Assembly (NCBI GenBank): GCA_018340375.1
Contig: JAFFJZ010000046.1
Location: 1,736,001-1,800,000 of the forward strand
Source: Gonatopus flavifemur
Taxonomy: Eukaryota > Arthropoda > Insecta > Hymenoptera > Dryinidae
Direction: 5' to 3'
DNA: 64,000 nucleotides
Below the pieces are notes generated by a model. It saw nothing but the letters and a program-made list of their open reading frames with translations. It did no database searches and was not told where the DNA came from. Of the stretch, positions 23,767 through 35,433 are shown one piece after another (the first letter of the stretch is position 1; each line of letters starts with the position of its first letter). Position numbers and translations under genes: made by a program.

Positions 23767-24324
23767 TTACGAGGAAATTTTGGGACAGTAATCGAATTGA
23801 CCAATATAATCACAGATACTTCTCAAATTTATGCCGCAATAATAACAGAATTCCATTCTAGAAACTTTTGGTTTAGAAATTTCAAGGGCCATGAGAGGAG
23901 AAATCAAATTTGTTGATTTGCGAATGGTTCCGGAGGTGGAAGGCATTTCCCAGTTGGTTACCGGGTCATATTCTTCCGATTCGGTGGCTGAGGTCTTTCT
24001 AGGTTCCGGAATATGGATCTCGGAGAGAACCTTAGGACGAACATCGGAGATTTCCCTCCCGGTTCCTTCTGAGATTGGACCTCGAGCTTCTTTCAATTTC
24101 TTGGCATGATATGCCATAATCTCTCTTTGCTCTTCGCAAGCGAGTTTGGCAGTTCGTTGTTCCCTTTTGGAATACGCATCGCGGGCCACAGCCTCCACGA
24201 TGGCAGCTTTTTGTATGGATTTAGGTTGGCCCAACAAATGAAGCAAATGCCAACGATGCAATTGTTTGGCCTTCCTGGAGAGAGGCGGATATTCCTCGGC
24301 AGGTAGAATATTTTGACGACACAT
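23767..24324 (-). CDS. Accessory ORF of Gypsy-2 downstream of integrase, possibly spliced
   Basis: I do not recognise this protein of about 185 residues. It begins MCRQNILPAEEYPP, has a basic helical middle part with an alanine/lysine/glutamate-rich stretch, and ends with CYYCGINLRSICDY. The frame is open further upstream, but a good 3' splice site (TTTTATATATTTACAG on the minus strand, ending at 24328) lies three bases before this ATG, suggesting expression from a spliced RNA as for errantivirus env. It follows the integrase end by about 120 bases. It could be a Gypsy-2-specific accessory gene. Confidence 0.45.
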   Translation of the reverse strand: MCRQNILPAEEYPPLSRKAKQLHRWHLLHLLGQPKSIQKAAIVEAVARDAYSKREQRTAKLACEEQREIMAYHAKKLKEARGPISEGTGREISDVRPKVLSEIHIPEPRKTSATESEEYDPVTNWEMPSTSGTIRKSTNLISPLMALEISKPKVSRMEFCYYCGINLRSICDYIGQFDYCPKISS

Positions 24325-24442
24325 GTTCTGTAAATATATAAAAAAAAAAGTTGAAATCATCATCCAATTGAAATTGGGAGTGGTACTTAAAAAAAAATTT
24401 AATCATGTCAATTGTAGTTGGGAACGATAAGGGGATGAAATT

Positions 24443-25662
24443 CTATAAATGTATCTTTGTGGGTATGATTCTGTCTATTGATATCAGTTTTTCTCTCCTT
24501 CCAATTCCCAGTTTCACATTTTTATCATCAATTATTCCTAAGATTTTGTAAGGTCCTTCATTCGGATCTCCTAATTTCCCTGCTTTCATTCCTTTCCCAA
24601 TGAAAACAAAATCACCGGCTTCTAACGTTACGGGATTGATTTTCCTATCATAATATTCCTTGGATTTTTGTTTCGCTATCTCTAAATTCCTTTTTGCTTC
24701 TTTTTGTAAACTATCTAATCTAACTAAAAGACGAATTAAATAATCATCGTAAGTGTCTAAACGTTCATGTTCTGCTAAGGGTTGGCTTGACGGTAGTATG
24801 GGATTTTTCGCGAAGACCAGTTCATAGGGTGTCCTACGTGTACTTCCGTGAATGCTAGTATCATATGAAAACATAGCTAATTCTACCCAGTTATCCCATT
24901 CAGAATCTTTATTAATGTATTGTCGCAAATATTCTACAAGAACTATATGTGTTCGTTCAAGTGACCCATTTGTTTGAGGATGAAATGCGGTTGTTTTAAT
25001 TTGTCGAATATTCAATTTGTCCGCAAGAACCTTCATCAATTCAGATAAAAAATTTGTTCCCTGATCGGTTAGGATGACTTTAGGTATTCCATAAATACAA
25101 CCGAATTTTTTCAAGAAGGCATCTGCGATCGAAGGTGCAGTTGCATCTTGCAAAACAGCGCCTGTACAATGTTTAGTGAGTAAACATTGCATGGTTAGAA
25201 TATAACGATTTTCATTGCTACGAGTCAGGGAAAAAGGTCCTACTACATCTAGGGCTATTTTTTCAAAGCTGAACTTGGTGTATCAGTGATTGTCATGGGT
25301 TGCTTGATTTCATGTCTCGTTAATTTTTTTAATTTGCACTGCAAACATTGTTGTATAAAGTTCTGAATATCTTCCTCCATATATTCCCAAAAATAATTTG
25401 TTCCGATCCTTCTGTGAGTTTTTGTAACTCCCTTATGTCCGCCCATGGATGAGGAGTGTGCCTCTTCAATTATTGAATTCCTACATGCTATTGGTGGTTT
25501 TTTCACTATTCCCAAGCAGAAGGTTATTTTGACGTTAGAATTTCCAAAAATTTCTCTAAATTCATCGATAATTTTGATCCAAGGTATATTTTCTATTTCC
25601 AATATTGGGGCACTTAAACTCAAAACTTTATTGTCATGAATTAATCTTTCTAGTTCTATCAA
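24443..25662 (-). pseudogene. Gypsy-2 integrase, one frameshift
   Basis: The HHCC zinc domain (HSSSMGGHKGVTKTH ... CLQCK) is in the frame 25662-25255. The catalytic core and C-terminal domain are in the frame that covers 25254-24443. The two are joined by a 1-base indel in the A6 run near 25255-25262. Catalytic acids are visible at ALDVVGP, LTDQGTNF and NGSLERTH. The C-terminal part has the GPYKILGI fold end of gypsy integrases. It inserts the cDNA copy into the genome; this copy cannot be translated intact. Confidence 0.87.
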
Positions 25663-26731
25663 TGGATTCTCTAAATTTGCGAATATTTCGTTTGAGTTTA
25701 GTATTTTTTAGAGGATATCAAACATAAACCAATGTACCATTCACGATTTTTAGCTATCATCTTACAAGTTCCTTTATCCATTCCTCCAAAATAATCTATA
25801 CAATGTTGTTTCGCGAAATTCTTTGTCAGATTATCAATGGGTTTTCCTTTATCATCGAGAAAAAATAAATAGTTATCTTCCTTCATCCACAGTTGATCCC
25901 TATTTTCGAAAATATTATTCCCATATCTTAGTTTTCCTCTGCATGACTCAAAATTTTCGATTTTTCCATCAATCATTGATTCGTCAGTGTCAGATTCTTG
26001 ATTGTCTCTGTTATTATCAAATTGATCATTCTCGAAATCTAATTGCTCATCATATTCATTTTGAGGGATAATATTTTTATCAGAGGGTTTTTTGACAGAT
26101 CTAGGTGTTGAATCATCATTATTTTTCGATAAGAAGTTTTCTTTATTGAATGATTATGAGTGTTTTCAGATATAAATTCGTGAGAATTTTGAATATTAAA
26201 AGGAATTGAATCATCATTTTCTGATGTTATTTCTGCGTCAGATGATTTTCTTGAATTTTGAGGATTCAATTTATCGTATTCATCGTTATCATCGTTAAAA
26301 ATTGATTCTTTACTTCTTGATAAGATTTTTCTATCAGGTGGTTTTTTAATATGTTTAGGAGTTAATTTATCATGTTGATCATGTTCAATAAGTTCGTCTT
26401 CTTCGCTTGAATCCGAATAACTACTATTTCCAGTTTCGATAGGATTTTTCTTCTTTTTCCTTTCAATCTCTTCGCGATAATGACAACCTTTCTCCGTAAA
26501 TTTAGGAGTTCCTGTTGATCGTCTTAGTGTGTTTTCATGAGTGTGAATTGCTCTCACATCTCCAATCACGCAATCGTAATTTTCTTTATTTTCAAGAATT
26601 TCTGATCTCCTCTCAATGGGTTTTTCTTCCTCTGTTTGTTCGTTGACCTCATCAGTTTCAATCAATGGGTTACGAGACAAAGCATCGGCATTTACATTGG
26701 TTTTACCTGCTTTGTAGAGTATGTCAGTCAT
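25663..26731 (-). pseudogene. Gypsy-2 RNase H end and linker between RNase H and integrase, frameshifted
   Basis: The frame 26731-26039 picks up where the pol frame ends at 26724 and carries the end of RNase H (YKAGKTNVNADALSRNP). A long acidic, serine-rich and repetitive linker follows, with DDNDEYDKLNPQNSRK-like units. A further frame (25976-25698) bears the N-terminal part of the integrase region. At least two indels separate these frames. The long low-complexity linker is unusual for this group of elements. Confidence 0.7.
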
Positions 26732-28798
26732 ACTCTCCCAATTTCAGGCGCCACCTGGTGAGCCGAGAAGTCGGGTCTTTAGCGGTACGCATCCTGACTA
26801 AAGGTTTGTGATCGGTTCCGATTGTGAATTTTCTACCGTATAAGTATGGTCGAAATTGAGGAACACTGTATAAAATAGCGAGCGCTTCTTTTTCATAAGT
26901 ACTATATTTTCTTTCATTCATATTCAAAAGTCTAGAAGTATACGCGCATGGTCTATCTTTACTTACAGGCCCTTGGCTTAATATACCAGCAATAGCATGG
27001 CCACTAGCATCGGTCGTGAGTAAAAAAGGTTTGTCAAAATCTGGGTATTGCAAGACAGGTTCTTGACATAGTTTTTCTTTCAATATTTCGAAGGCTTCGT
27101 TTTGTTCTTCATTCCATTGAAGAGAAGTATCCTTTTTGAGGAGTTTAGTTAGGGGTAACGCGATTTCCGAAAAATTATGTATGAATCGTCTATAATAACC
27201 GGCTAATGCTAGAAATTGTTTTATATTTTTTACGTTTTTTGGTCGCGGAAATTTTTTAACTGCTTCGAGATTCTTATCATTCGGTTTTAACCCGTTTTCA
27301 GTGATTTGATGACCCAAGTATGAAACTTCATGTCGTGAAAATTCGCATTTATCGGGTTGGAGTTTCAAGTTTGCTTGGCCTAATCTATGAGCTAAATTTA
27401 AATACTTTTTCCTATGTTTAGAAAGTGTTTTTGCATGAATAACAATGTCATCTAAATACACGAATAATTCAATTCCCTGCAGTCCAGTGAAAACTATGTC
27501 CATTAAATGTTGAAAGGTGGCAGGGGCGTTTTTTAACCCGAATGGCATTCTCAAACATTTATAATGACCGTGGGGGGTAGAAAATGCGGTATTGTGTCTA
27601 TCTTTTTCATTCATTTTTATTTGATGAAAGCCTGAAGCTAGGTCAAATGTACTAAAATATTGAGCACCACCTAGTTGATCTAATATTTCAGTGATATTTG
27701 GTAAAGGGTACGCGTTTCCTATGGTCTTTTCATTCAAAGTTCGGAAATCTAATACTATTCGCCATCTTTCATTACCCTGTGAATCTGCTTTTTTAGGAAC
27801 TATCCATACAGGGGTATTATAAGGGGATTGTGAGGGCTGTATTATCCCATCATTCAATAAATCGTCAACTTGTTTGATTATTTCATTTTTCAACATGGGG
27901 GGGAATCTATACTGTTTAGTATGAATCGGATTTCCGTCAATTGTAGCCATCGTATGTTCTAATATTTCAGTACAAGTTAATTTTTCACCCGGAATGTGAT
28001 GAAGATCTAACGTATCGTGAATTAAACTTTCAATGTCTTTTCGTTCTTCTGCATTTAAATGATCTAACCCCAATAAATCCAGCACTTGTTTGGACCTGTT
28101 AATTTCTTGAATTGTAAATATTTTTTCTTCCCGAATTTTCGATAAATTTCTTTTCTTTCTACCAGTTTTTCTTTCAGAATCATCATTCTCAAATGTTTGA
28201 TTTTGTATTCGTTCTACTTCTAATAATTTTATTTCCGGAACTAATATTCGAATTTCTTTATCAGTGGTATTAACGATTGATAAAAAGGCTGGACCATTAT
28301 GGTTTTTAACCACGCAATTTCCTATGAGGAGTCCCTCTCCTGCATTCAATCTGGGGATATATCCTTCTTTGAGAAAAGTTCCTTTCAGATTCACATGTAT
28401 GATCTGCCTGGTACGAGAAGCTATCGTATATATTTTGGTTTCGATGTGAAAAGGAATTTTTGAATCGTTTATTCCCAAACAGTTCGTTTCCCGGTTCAAT
28501 TTTGCCCTATGTTCCGCAAGAAAAGAAGCTCCAATTATAGCATCCTGTTCAATTGGGAAGTCATCGGGTACACCATGAAATTTAGTCACGTTACCTAAAA
28601 AATTTAGTATTATTTCTCCTAACGTTGGTACTATTCCGGAAGAAATTCCTGATAAAAACAATATTTCATTTTCATTAATGTCAATTTTATTCTTTATAGC
28701 ATTTTTTTTTATCAAACAAGGTCCCGCGCCTGAATCTATCAAAAATTTAGTGGGTTTGAAAATTTGCGTGTAAATTGATGGTGAGTGTTTTTCTAAAG
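26724..28798 (-). CDS. Gypsy-2 pol: protease, reverse transcriptase, RNase H (5' part)
   Basis: The frame overlaps the end of gag in the minus-one frame, so a minus-one ribosomal frameshift is the likely way of expression. The protease active site is LIDSGAG at about 28735. Reverse transcriptase has DLASGFHQIKM, CLRMPFGLKNAP and YLDDIV. RNase H has TTDASGHAIAG and TDHKPL. These are closest in style to the 17.6/297/gypsy errantivirus lineage. The frame stops at 26724 because of an indel within the last part of RNase H. Confidence 0.88.
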
Positions 28799-30670
28799 TT
28801 AGGTTGACATTTGTCGTTCGGAAATTTCTCCCTCTTGTACCATTCGGATCGGATTTGCATTCCCAGCCTCCCTCACAGGGAGGCCCTGCAAGTTTCCCGA
28901 GGTTTGAGAAGTTTGAGAACTATTGAATAAGTTTGGGTCATTTGATCGATAATTATTATTCTGATTTTGAGTGTTTACGCGATAATTATTATTTGAATTT
29001 TGAGTATTCGTACGATTATTACTTTGATTTCGATAATTTTGATTATTTGATTGACAATTGTTTTGCGGTCTCATTTGATATTGTAATTTGCGACAAATAT
29101 CCGCGGTATGTCCAGAAATTTTACAAAATTGACATTGAGGTCCGTTTTGAGTTCTAATTTGAGGACAATTATCCGCATAATGTCCGGTATTTTTACAAAA
29201 TTGACATCTCTTCGATGTCATACAATTCATTGCCAGGTGTCCTGCGATTCCGCACTTGGGACAAGGTCTGGACATTCTACAATTCTTTGCGTCATGATTA
29301 TTCATTCCACAAAGTTGACATTTTTGCACGACTTGTGTCGTTTCGATAGGCGCGTAAGATCTACATTCATCGGCCCTATGTCCGATTTTTTTGCATATTT
29401 GACAGATGTCTTTGGCTCGATTATATGAATTAGAATAATTTTGGTTCCTGCAATTTTTTGCATCGTGTGCTATTTTGTCGCAAATTTGACATTTGAGGGG
29501 ATTTCCATTTATTTCATTCACGATATTTCTACAATCTTTTGCAATATGTCCGTCACGATTGCAAATTTGACATCTCAGTTTCCCAATTGAATTCCTATTG
29601 ATTAGAGGACATTCTTTGGATTTGTGCCTATGATCGTCGCAAATTACGCAACACTCAGTTTTGGATACCATTGAACGTAGAGCTTTTTGTGCTGCTAATT
29701 GTCTTTCTATATTTATTGCTTGAGGACCGGCTAGACTTAGGTTTGAATGTTCCCCCATCAGGGTATAAATTTCACTTTTTAATCCTAGAACAAATGCTTG
29801 ACAACATGTTCGTTCGAATTCTAATTTCTTCGGATCCGTAATTTCGTTATCATTTTCAGTTTTGTATGCCTCTATGATTTGATTACCTAACATCCTAGCG
29901 CGATTGAAATAATCCGCTACACTTTCGTTCGGTTTTTGACACAATTTAGTGAGTTCTCCACAAAGTGTTAAACTAGATTCTTGAGGATCATAAATTCCTC
30001 TCAGAAGTCTCAGGAAGGCATCTACATCACCTGGTTTTCCGCTCCAAGCTATTTGCAACGCGCCATCACGTAAGCGCGTTCCAATCAGATTTGTTAGATC
30101 TATTTCAGATTCTTCTGGAAGCATATCCCTTGCATCTAAACAAGCGGCAGCAAATTCCCTATATTTGCAATCATTTTGAGAACCGGAAAAAATAGGAATC
30201 ATTCCTACTACATCGCGGACCTTGAATGAGTTCGCCATTCCGTTAGTTGATTCTTTTCCTTGAGAAGTCGTATGAATGAAGCTACCTCCGAGCAAATCTC
30301 TAGAATTATTTGATAGAGTATTATTTTTGCCTGAGTTTTTTATTATGGTATTATTTTTCTGGGAATTGTTTAACAAACTTATATTTTTCGACGAATCTGC
30401 CACTAGAGTCACGTTTTTTTGTGAATCGTTTGTGAGTGTGTTCTCTAGTTCAAAAAAAGATTGGCTCGTTGACGAGAAAAATAATGGGGTTTTATTAGGA
30501 GTATATTTCAATGATTTTTGTGATTTAAATGGATCATCAACCAAAGAAAAATCAAAATTATCTCTGTCCGTTTCTTTAGTTACAGATGAATTTTCAGGAG
30601 GGTCTTTATTTTTTGTTCGATCATTTAATTTTTTCGTTTGACTACGAAGTTGCGGCATTGAGTCATTCAT
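28799..30670 (-). CDS. Gypsy-2 gag with eight CCHC zinc knuckles
   Basis: This 623-residue Gag is uninterrupted. Residues about 81-125 are low-complexity, with repeated asparagine/lysine units such as NNSQKNNT. A capsid-like region spans about 150-335 (RREFAAACLD-type start, NESVADYFNRA, CQAFVLGLKSE). Residues 341-527 hold eight CCHC knuckles of the form C-x2-C-x4-H-x4-C, the first CVICDDHRHKSKEC. An asparagine/glutamine-rich tail follows. Insect gypsy Gags usually have none to three knuckles, so eight is exceptional. It would form the particle and bind the RNA. Confidence 0.9.
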   Translation of the reverse strand: MNDSMPQLRSQTKKLNDRTKNKDPPENSSVTKETDRDNFDFSLVDDPFKSQKSLKYTPNKTPLFFSSTSQSFFELENTLTNDSQKNVTLVADSSKNISLLNNSQKNNTIIKNSGKNNTLSNNSRDLLGGSFIHTTSQGKESTNGMANSFKVRDVVGMIPIFSGSQNDCKYREFAAACLDARDMLPEESEIDLTNLIGTRLRDGALQIAWSGKPGDVDAFLRLLRGIYDPQESSLTLCGELTKLCQKPNESVADYFNRARMLGNQIIEAYKTENDNEITDPKKLEFERTCCQAFVLGLKSEIYTLMGEHSNLSLAGPQAINIERQLAAQKALRSMVSKTECCVICDDHRHKSKECPLINRNSIGKLRCQICNRDGHIAKDCRNIVNEINGNPLKCQICDKIAHDAKNCRNQNYSNSYNRAKDICQICKKIGHRADECRSYAPIETTQVVQKCQLCGMNNHDAKNCRMSRPCPKCGIAGHLAMNCMTSKRCQFCKNTGHYADNCPQIRTQNGPQCQFCKISGHTADICRKLQYQMRPQNNCQSNNQNYRNQSNNRTNTQNSNNNYRVNTQNQNNNYRSNDPNLFNSSQTSQTSGNLQGLPVREAGNANPIRMVQEGEISERQMST

Positions 30671-30865
30671 TCGTCACATTTATTTTTGTTTTGATGAGAA
30701 GAAAGGATTTGTTTTTATAAATTGTTTGGAATCAGAATATCTGCGCTTCTGTTTTCTATCTTCGCGAGTTAAGCATCCACGTTATTTTGTGTGACTAGGA
30801 TGAACGTCTAGTTTTTCTTTAATGTATTCACTCACGATTAATGCTCACCTGGTTTTTTATTTCCG

Positions 30866-31690
30866 CAACATAACAGTTTGCGTTTTCTCTCAATTTATTT
30901 ACTCACGATTAATGTTCACCTGGTTTTTTATTTCCGCAACAAAACGTATGCGTTTTTATTTCCGCAACATAACGGTTTGCGTTTCCTCTCAATTTATTTA
31001 CTCACGATTAATGTTCACGTGTTTTTTTTTATTTCCGCAATAAAAAACGTATGCGTTCTTATATGCAACATAACAGTTTGCGTTTTATTTTATTTCCGAG
31101 ATTCCGCAATGTGAAATGTCTTCATGGAAGAACCTTTTATTTTCCGCAAGTCCAAACGTTTGCGTTCATTTTTCCGCAGGATAAAGCGTCTGCGTTTAGG
31201 TCTTCACTAATTTTCTTGGGATAATTGTCTGCTTTTTCATCTTTATTAGTTTTCGTAAGATAAATGTTCGCGTTTTGGTTTTTAGTAATTTCCGCAGGAT
31301 AAACGTCTGCGTTTTGTTTTCTACCAATTTTTGCAAGATAAACGTGTGCGTTTTCGTTTTCATTAATTTCCGTAAGGTGAATGTTTGCGTTTCGATTCTT
31401 AATAATTTCCGCAGGATAAACGTCTGCGATTTAGTTTTTCCTCAATTTTCGTAGGATAAAAGTTTGCGTTTTCGTTTTCATTTATAATGAGAATTGATTA
31501 ATAGTTTTTGTAAGGAAGTTTTAGTTGCTTGAAAGAAAATTTCGGGTTATGAATTTTGCTAGTTGTATTTGTCAATGTAATTAATTGTTGTTTGTTGTTT
31601 TTTTTTTTAAATTGCCGCAGGATAAAATGTCTGCGTTTTTTTTTATTCCAATTTTCCGCAAGATAGAAACATTTGCGTTATCCAACGTAT
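30866..31690. repeat. Leader array of CGCA...TGCG hairpins
   Basis: About fifteen short units, such as CGCAGGATAAACGTCTGCG, are separated by T-rich spacers, giving degenerate tandem repeats of about 40-70 bp. CGCA and TGCG can pair in nearly every unit, with GTAA/TTGCG-type variants. They lie between the primer-binding site and gag of Gypsy-2. No coding frame is present from 30671 to 34656. Confidence 0.75.
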
Positions 31691-33370
31691 ATTGTGTTGG
31701 TTATTTATTAATTAGATGATATTCGTTAACTCATATCTCATCATATATTTCTGCTTTATTTAGCACCATTTTGTCTCTTTCAATCAAGAAGATCGACAGA
31801 TCATTCGCAAAGAAAAATAGATGTGGAAGACAGAGAAAGAACTATCCCAAACATAGACCTATAGGGTGAGAGTAACAAAACCAAAAAAAAGCCTGTATTC
31901 CACCCATAAAGACACCTCAATATCTCTCTATCTTTCTCAGTAGTGCATTTTCTAGTGATATTCTCTCTTTCTCTATCTTCTTACGCTCGAACACACCCCG
32001 TAATCGATCAAGGAGGTGTGCTCAATACTATAATCCAGCCCTTAGATCGAAACAATATGGCTGCCTCCGTAATTTGAAGGTATGTAAACAATGTGCTAAA
32101 CACGTATTTTGAATAAAGTTGAAATATTGAATATTGGAAATTGTTAAGACGTATCGAAAAGTGAGTGTGATCGAGATCAAGAGAGTGCATAAAACTCAAG
32201 GAGCAAAAGTACTGTTGTACTCAATCCACAAAACGACTGGATACTATCAGATAAGTATATTAAAATCGAGAATAATATTAAGAATTATTTCTTTGTTTAA
32301 ATGTTTTTACTTCTTTTACAGCGAGGAAAAAAAAAGGCGTGAAAGAAGAAGAATCGGGATGTTCTTCAACGTATGAAAGAGAAATACTCCAATTCATGAC
32401 AATTTCAATACGTAAGATAAGAAATTGTATATGCGGTGAGTAAGTGCATGTGTTTTAAAACCATGAACTTTTCAAGATTGAACTTTCCGAACAAGAACAG
32501 GGTGTATGCAATTCATCAACATAGATGGATTTCCTTTCATTATTAATGGAAGGTCAAGAATTTGTGTGAATCCAAATAATTGTATATGCGATAGTTCAAA
32601 TTAATGATATAGCGAGTGTAGAAAAGTAGTAAGTAAAGTCAAAATGAATTGCGTACACCTATACCTGATCAGAATTGACTTATCGTTAACCAAAATACTC
32701 ATTTCAACTAAATACAGTATATGTATATCACCAACAGCGTTCAAAGCCAGGAACCACACGTCACGGAAGGAGAACAAATCTAATCAAGATCAGTGGTTCA
32801 GAGAACAACACTAAGTGGATATCAAAAATAATAGAAATTGAAGTTGAGAAGAAGGATGTCTAGGCTGCTTTCATTGGGCAAAGCAAATTGTACAATCAGG
32901 ATGTGTTGTACAATTCTAAGGTATGGTACATTGGTATACAAATTTTTATTGATTTTTATATGCATCACCTAAAAATATTCAAATTTTCAGATTATTCTAT
33001 TTGACGGAGGGTCTTCACTTTGGATTTTGCCCTCGGTTATTCATGAGGTTTACTCGAGAAAGAGAGAATGTTTATAGTAACAAATAGCATACTGTATTAT
33101 GTCGGGTAAGGTATAGTAATATTTGTATATATGTTTTGAATTTGATTGAGCGAACTGAGATATTAATGTTATTTGTGTTTTTACAGATATTTCAACTATG
33201 TGAAGAAAACGTTGGAGATTGGATGCGGAGGGATACTTCAAATTTCCTTTTCGTCGTGGAATATGTAGGAAAGGAACACTCAAGGTTCCTTTTTCGTTGA
33301 TGGAAAGGTGTAGGTAAAAACCATCACCTGCACAACTTGAGGGTCGTGTCTACAATTTTACGTGTAGTGA
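31691..33370. other. Gypsy-2 leader, no recognised feature
   Basis: AT-rich leader sequence without a convincing ORF, tandem repeat or RNA gene. Its length is unusual for a gypsy-type leader, and an old insertion with no visible ends cannot be excluded. Confidence 0.4.
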
Positions 33371-33379
33371 TTGTGTTTG

Positions 33380-34400
33380 TGTAGTTTTAGGGAGTGCTTT
33401 TGTGTGTGTGTGTGGTATATTAGTGAATCTTGAACAAGTTTAAAGTGATAGTTTTAAGAAAAGAGGATTTCTTAATAATGACAGACTAGAGTCGTCAATT
33501 TTATTTCTGAAATCTGTAGTTCTCAAATATTGTTTTGTGTTTGTGGTGTGTTGATTAGTTCCCATAGTCTGATAAGGGCTAGTGTGCAAAATTTGAAGTG
33601 ATTCGAAGTGACAGTTCTATGTGAGAGATACTTTGGTAATAGCGACTAACCTGGGTCGTTACCTTTATTTCAAAACTTTTGAACTTTTAGGTGTCGTGGA
33701 CTGTTTTTTATGAATTTGACTTTATGTTTAGTGGAATAGAATCTCGTGTATGAAATTTGAAGTGGTTTGAGGTGACAGTTTTGTATATAATGTAAATTAT
33801 CTCTTGCGACTGATGTGAATCGCTAGATTTATTCTTCAATTTTCATTCAAAGCTCTTCTCGTGGAATGTGGTATTGTGTTTTCTCGTTCTGTGGTGTAGT
33901 GAGTGATGTGTCAATGGATTTTAGGAAGTTTTGACTTGGTACTTTTGTCGAAAAGACAATTAATCAATAGCGACTAGCTAGAATCTTCAATTTTATTCTT
34001 GGAAGTTTTAGTTTTCAAATGTCGTTCTTGCTTTTAGTGTTGTGAATTGATTAAAAGTGCCTTTCCTTAGTTCGTGGGTGTGAAAGAAGCTAGTGTACCA
34101 AAATTTAGAAAGTTTTAAATGGTAGTTTTGTGTAGAAGAGTGTTTGGATTTGACAGTTTTGGAAATCATTGAGGTTATTTTTCTAAATTTTATTTCTGGT
34201 GTTGTGAAATGGTTTACAGTGTTTCAATTCATCTCGTGGGTGTGAAATAAACTAGTAAACCAGATTTGGAAAAAATTGAAGTGGTGGTTTTGTGTAGAAG
34301 GGTGTTTTGAGGTTCACGATATTGAGAACTCGGTGAACTTATTTTCCAAAACTTCTATTTCCAGGTTCGTTAGGTGATGAATTGATTTTATCCAGCTCGT
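33380..34400. repeat. Divergent tandem repeat of about 170-200 bp in the Gypsy-2 leader
   Basis: Four to six poorly conserved units share phrases such as GTGTGAAA(G/T)AA(G/A)CTAGTGTA, AAATTTGAAGTG and AGTTTTGTGTAGAA. The spacing is irregular. The repeat lies next to the primer-binding site. Confidence 0.6.
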
Positions 34401-34656
34401 TTGTGATGAATTTAGTATATTCTCTCAGTTGAGCACTAAATCTCATGAAATTTTTGATATGTTGAAGGTAAAATATTCAATGAATCATTTTCAATGTTCT
34501 CTCTTATTAAAATTGTCATCTGATAATGAGATTTATTAAATGTATTGAATCATTGGAACATAATTGTTATTTTATTTTCAGATATGTATTGGAACTTAGA
34601 AGAATCCATTGGTTTGACAAGGAAAGTTGTACGATCCCACTATTTCATTCGCTCAG

Positions 34657-34673
34657 TCCTACCGACTGCGCCA
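34657..34673 (-). other. Primer-binding site of Gypsy-2
   Basis: On the minus strand TGGCGCAGTCGGTAGGA lies eight bases after the GTGACA end of the 5' LTR. This is the primer-binding sequence I associate with tRNA-Ser-primed elements such as 17.6 and 297. Confidence 0.8.
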
Positions 34674-34890
34674 AAAATTTATGTCACGTCCAGGGATTTC
34701 GCTGGAACGAAAATCCCTTTCTCTGACACAAATCAGAATTGAAATTCATGGGAATTTCTTCACTGATTCTAATACATTGATTGTTGATTAATAGACCGGG
34801 AGGAATGGAAAGTCGGAGAAATTAGAGAAGAAAATTCCAAATCAGGAGATTACAATGTTAATTTATTTTAAAACTACAATTTCTTTGATA

Positions 34891-35433
34891 TTATAAATTT
34901 GATACATTTTCATAAGTATCGCCGAAACATTTATTTGATAATATTTCTTTTCTCGCTCTGGATGAGAATTTAACGGAATCTATTTCCTTAATACTTAACT
35001 TACTATACAAAATACCATAATTTCTGCAAGTATTACAATCTAGAAATTCTTGACCTATTTTAATACAATCTATACATCGTTTAGGTAAACGTGGTTTAGG
35101 TGGACAATGAATAATTTTTGTTCGATGAACTGAATTATTAGTGGTTTTATCTATAGATTCATTTTTCATTTGAGGTTTCGGATTTGTTGCTAAAAGTTCT
35201 TTATATTCTTCTAATAACGCGGTATATTTCTCAGTTCGTCTCCTAATTCCTTTTCTAATGGAATATAAGGCCTTTTTTCCTAGTTGGTCCCCTTCGGTGT
35301 TAATCTTCTTTTGTTTCCGCAATATGGCGTTTTGATCAATTTTTTGTTCTTTCAATATTTGTTCGATCGTACGTGTCACTAAAAAGAAGAAATTTGGAGA
35401 GAGGTCAGAAGAACGATATTCAAAAATAGACAA
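34891..35433 (-). CDS. LTR-encoded ORF of Gypsy-2, 5' LTR copy
   Basis: This is the complete 180-codon version of the frame also found at 12817-13356. It starts MSIFEYRSSD and ends within the LTR. Shared features are FFFLVTRTIEQILKEQK, ALYSIRKGI, the cluster CPPKPxLPKRCIDC and CxTCxNYGILYSKLSI. Over 172 shared residues there are about 30 differences and no indels. It lies in the transcribed part of the LTR, downstream of the hairpins, and so would be near the 5' end of the genomic RNA. No function is assigned; LTR-borne ORFs are known in other retroviruses but I see no homology to them. Confidence 0.55.
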   Translation of the reverse strand: MSIFEYRSSDLSPNFFFLVTRTIEQILKEQKIDQNAILRKQKKINTEGDQLGKKALYSIRKGIRRRTEKYTALLEEYKELLATNPKPQMKNESIDKTTNNSVHRTKIIHCPPKPRLPKRCIDCIKIGQEFLDCNTCRNYGILYSKLSIKEIDSVKFSSRARKEILSNKCFGDTYENVSNL

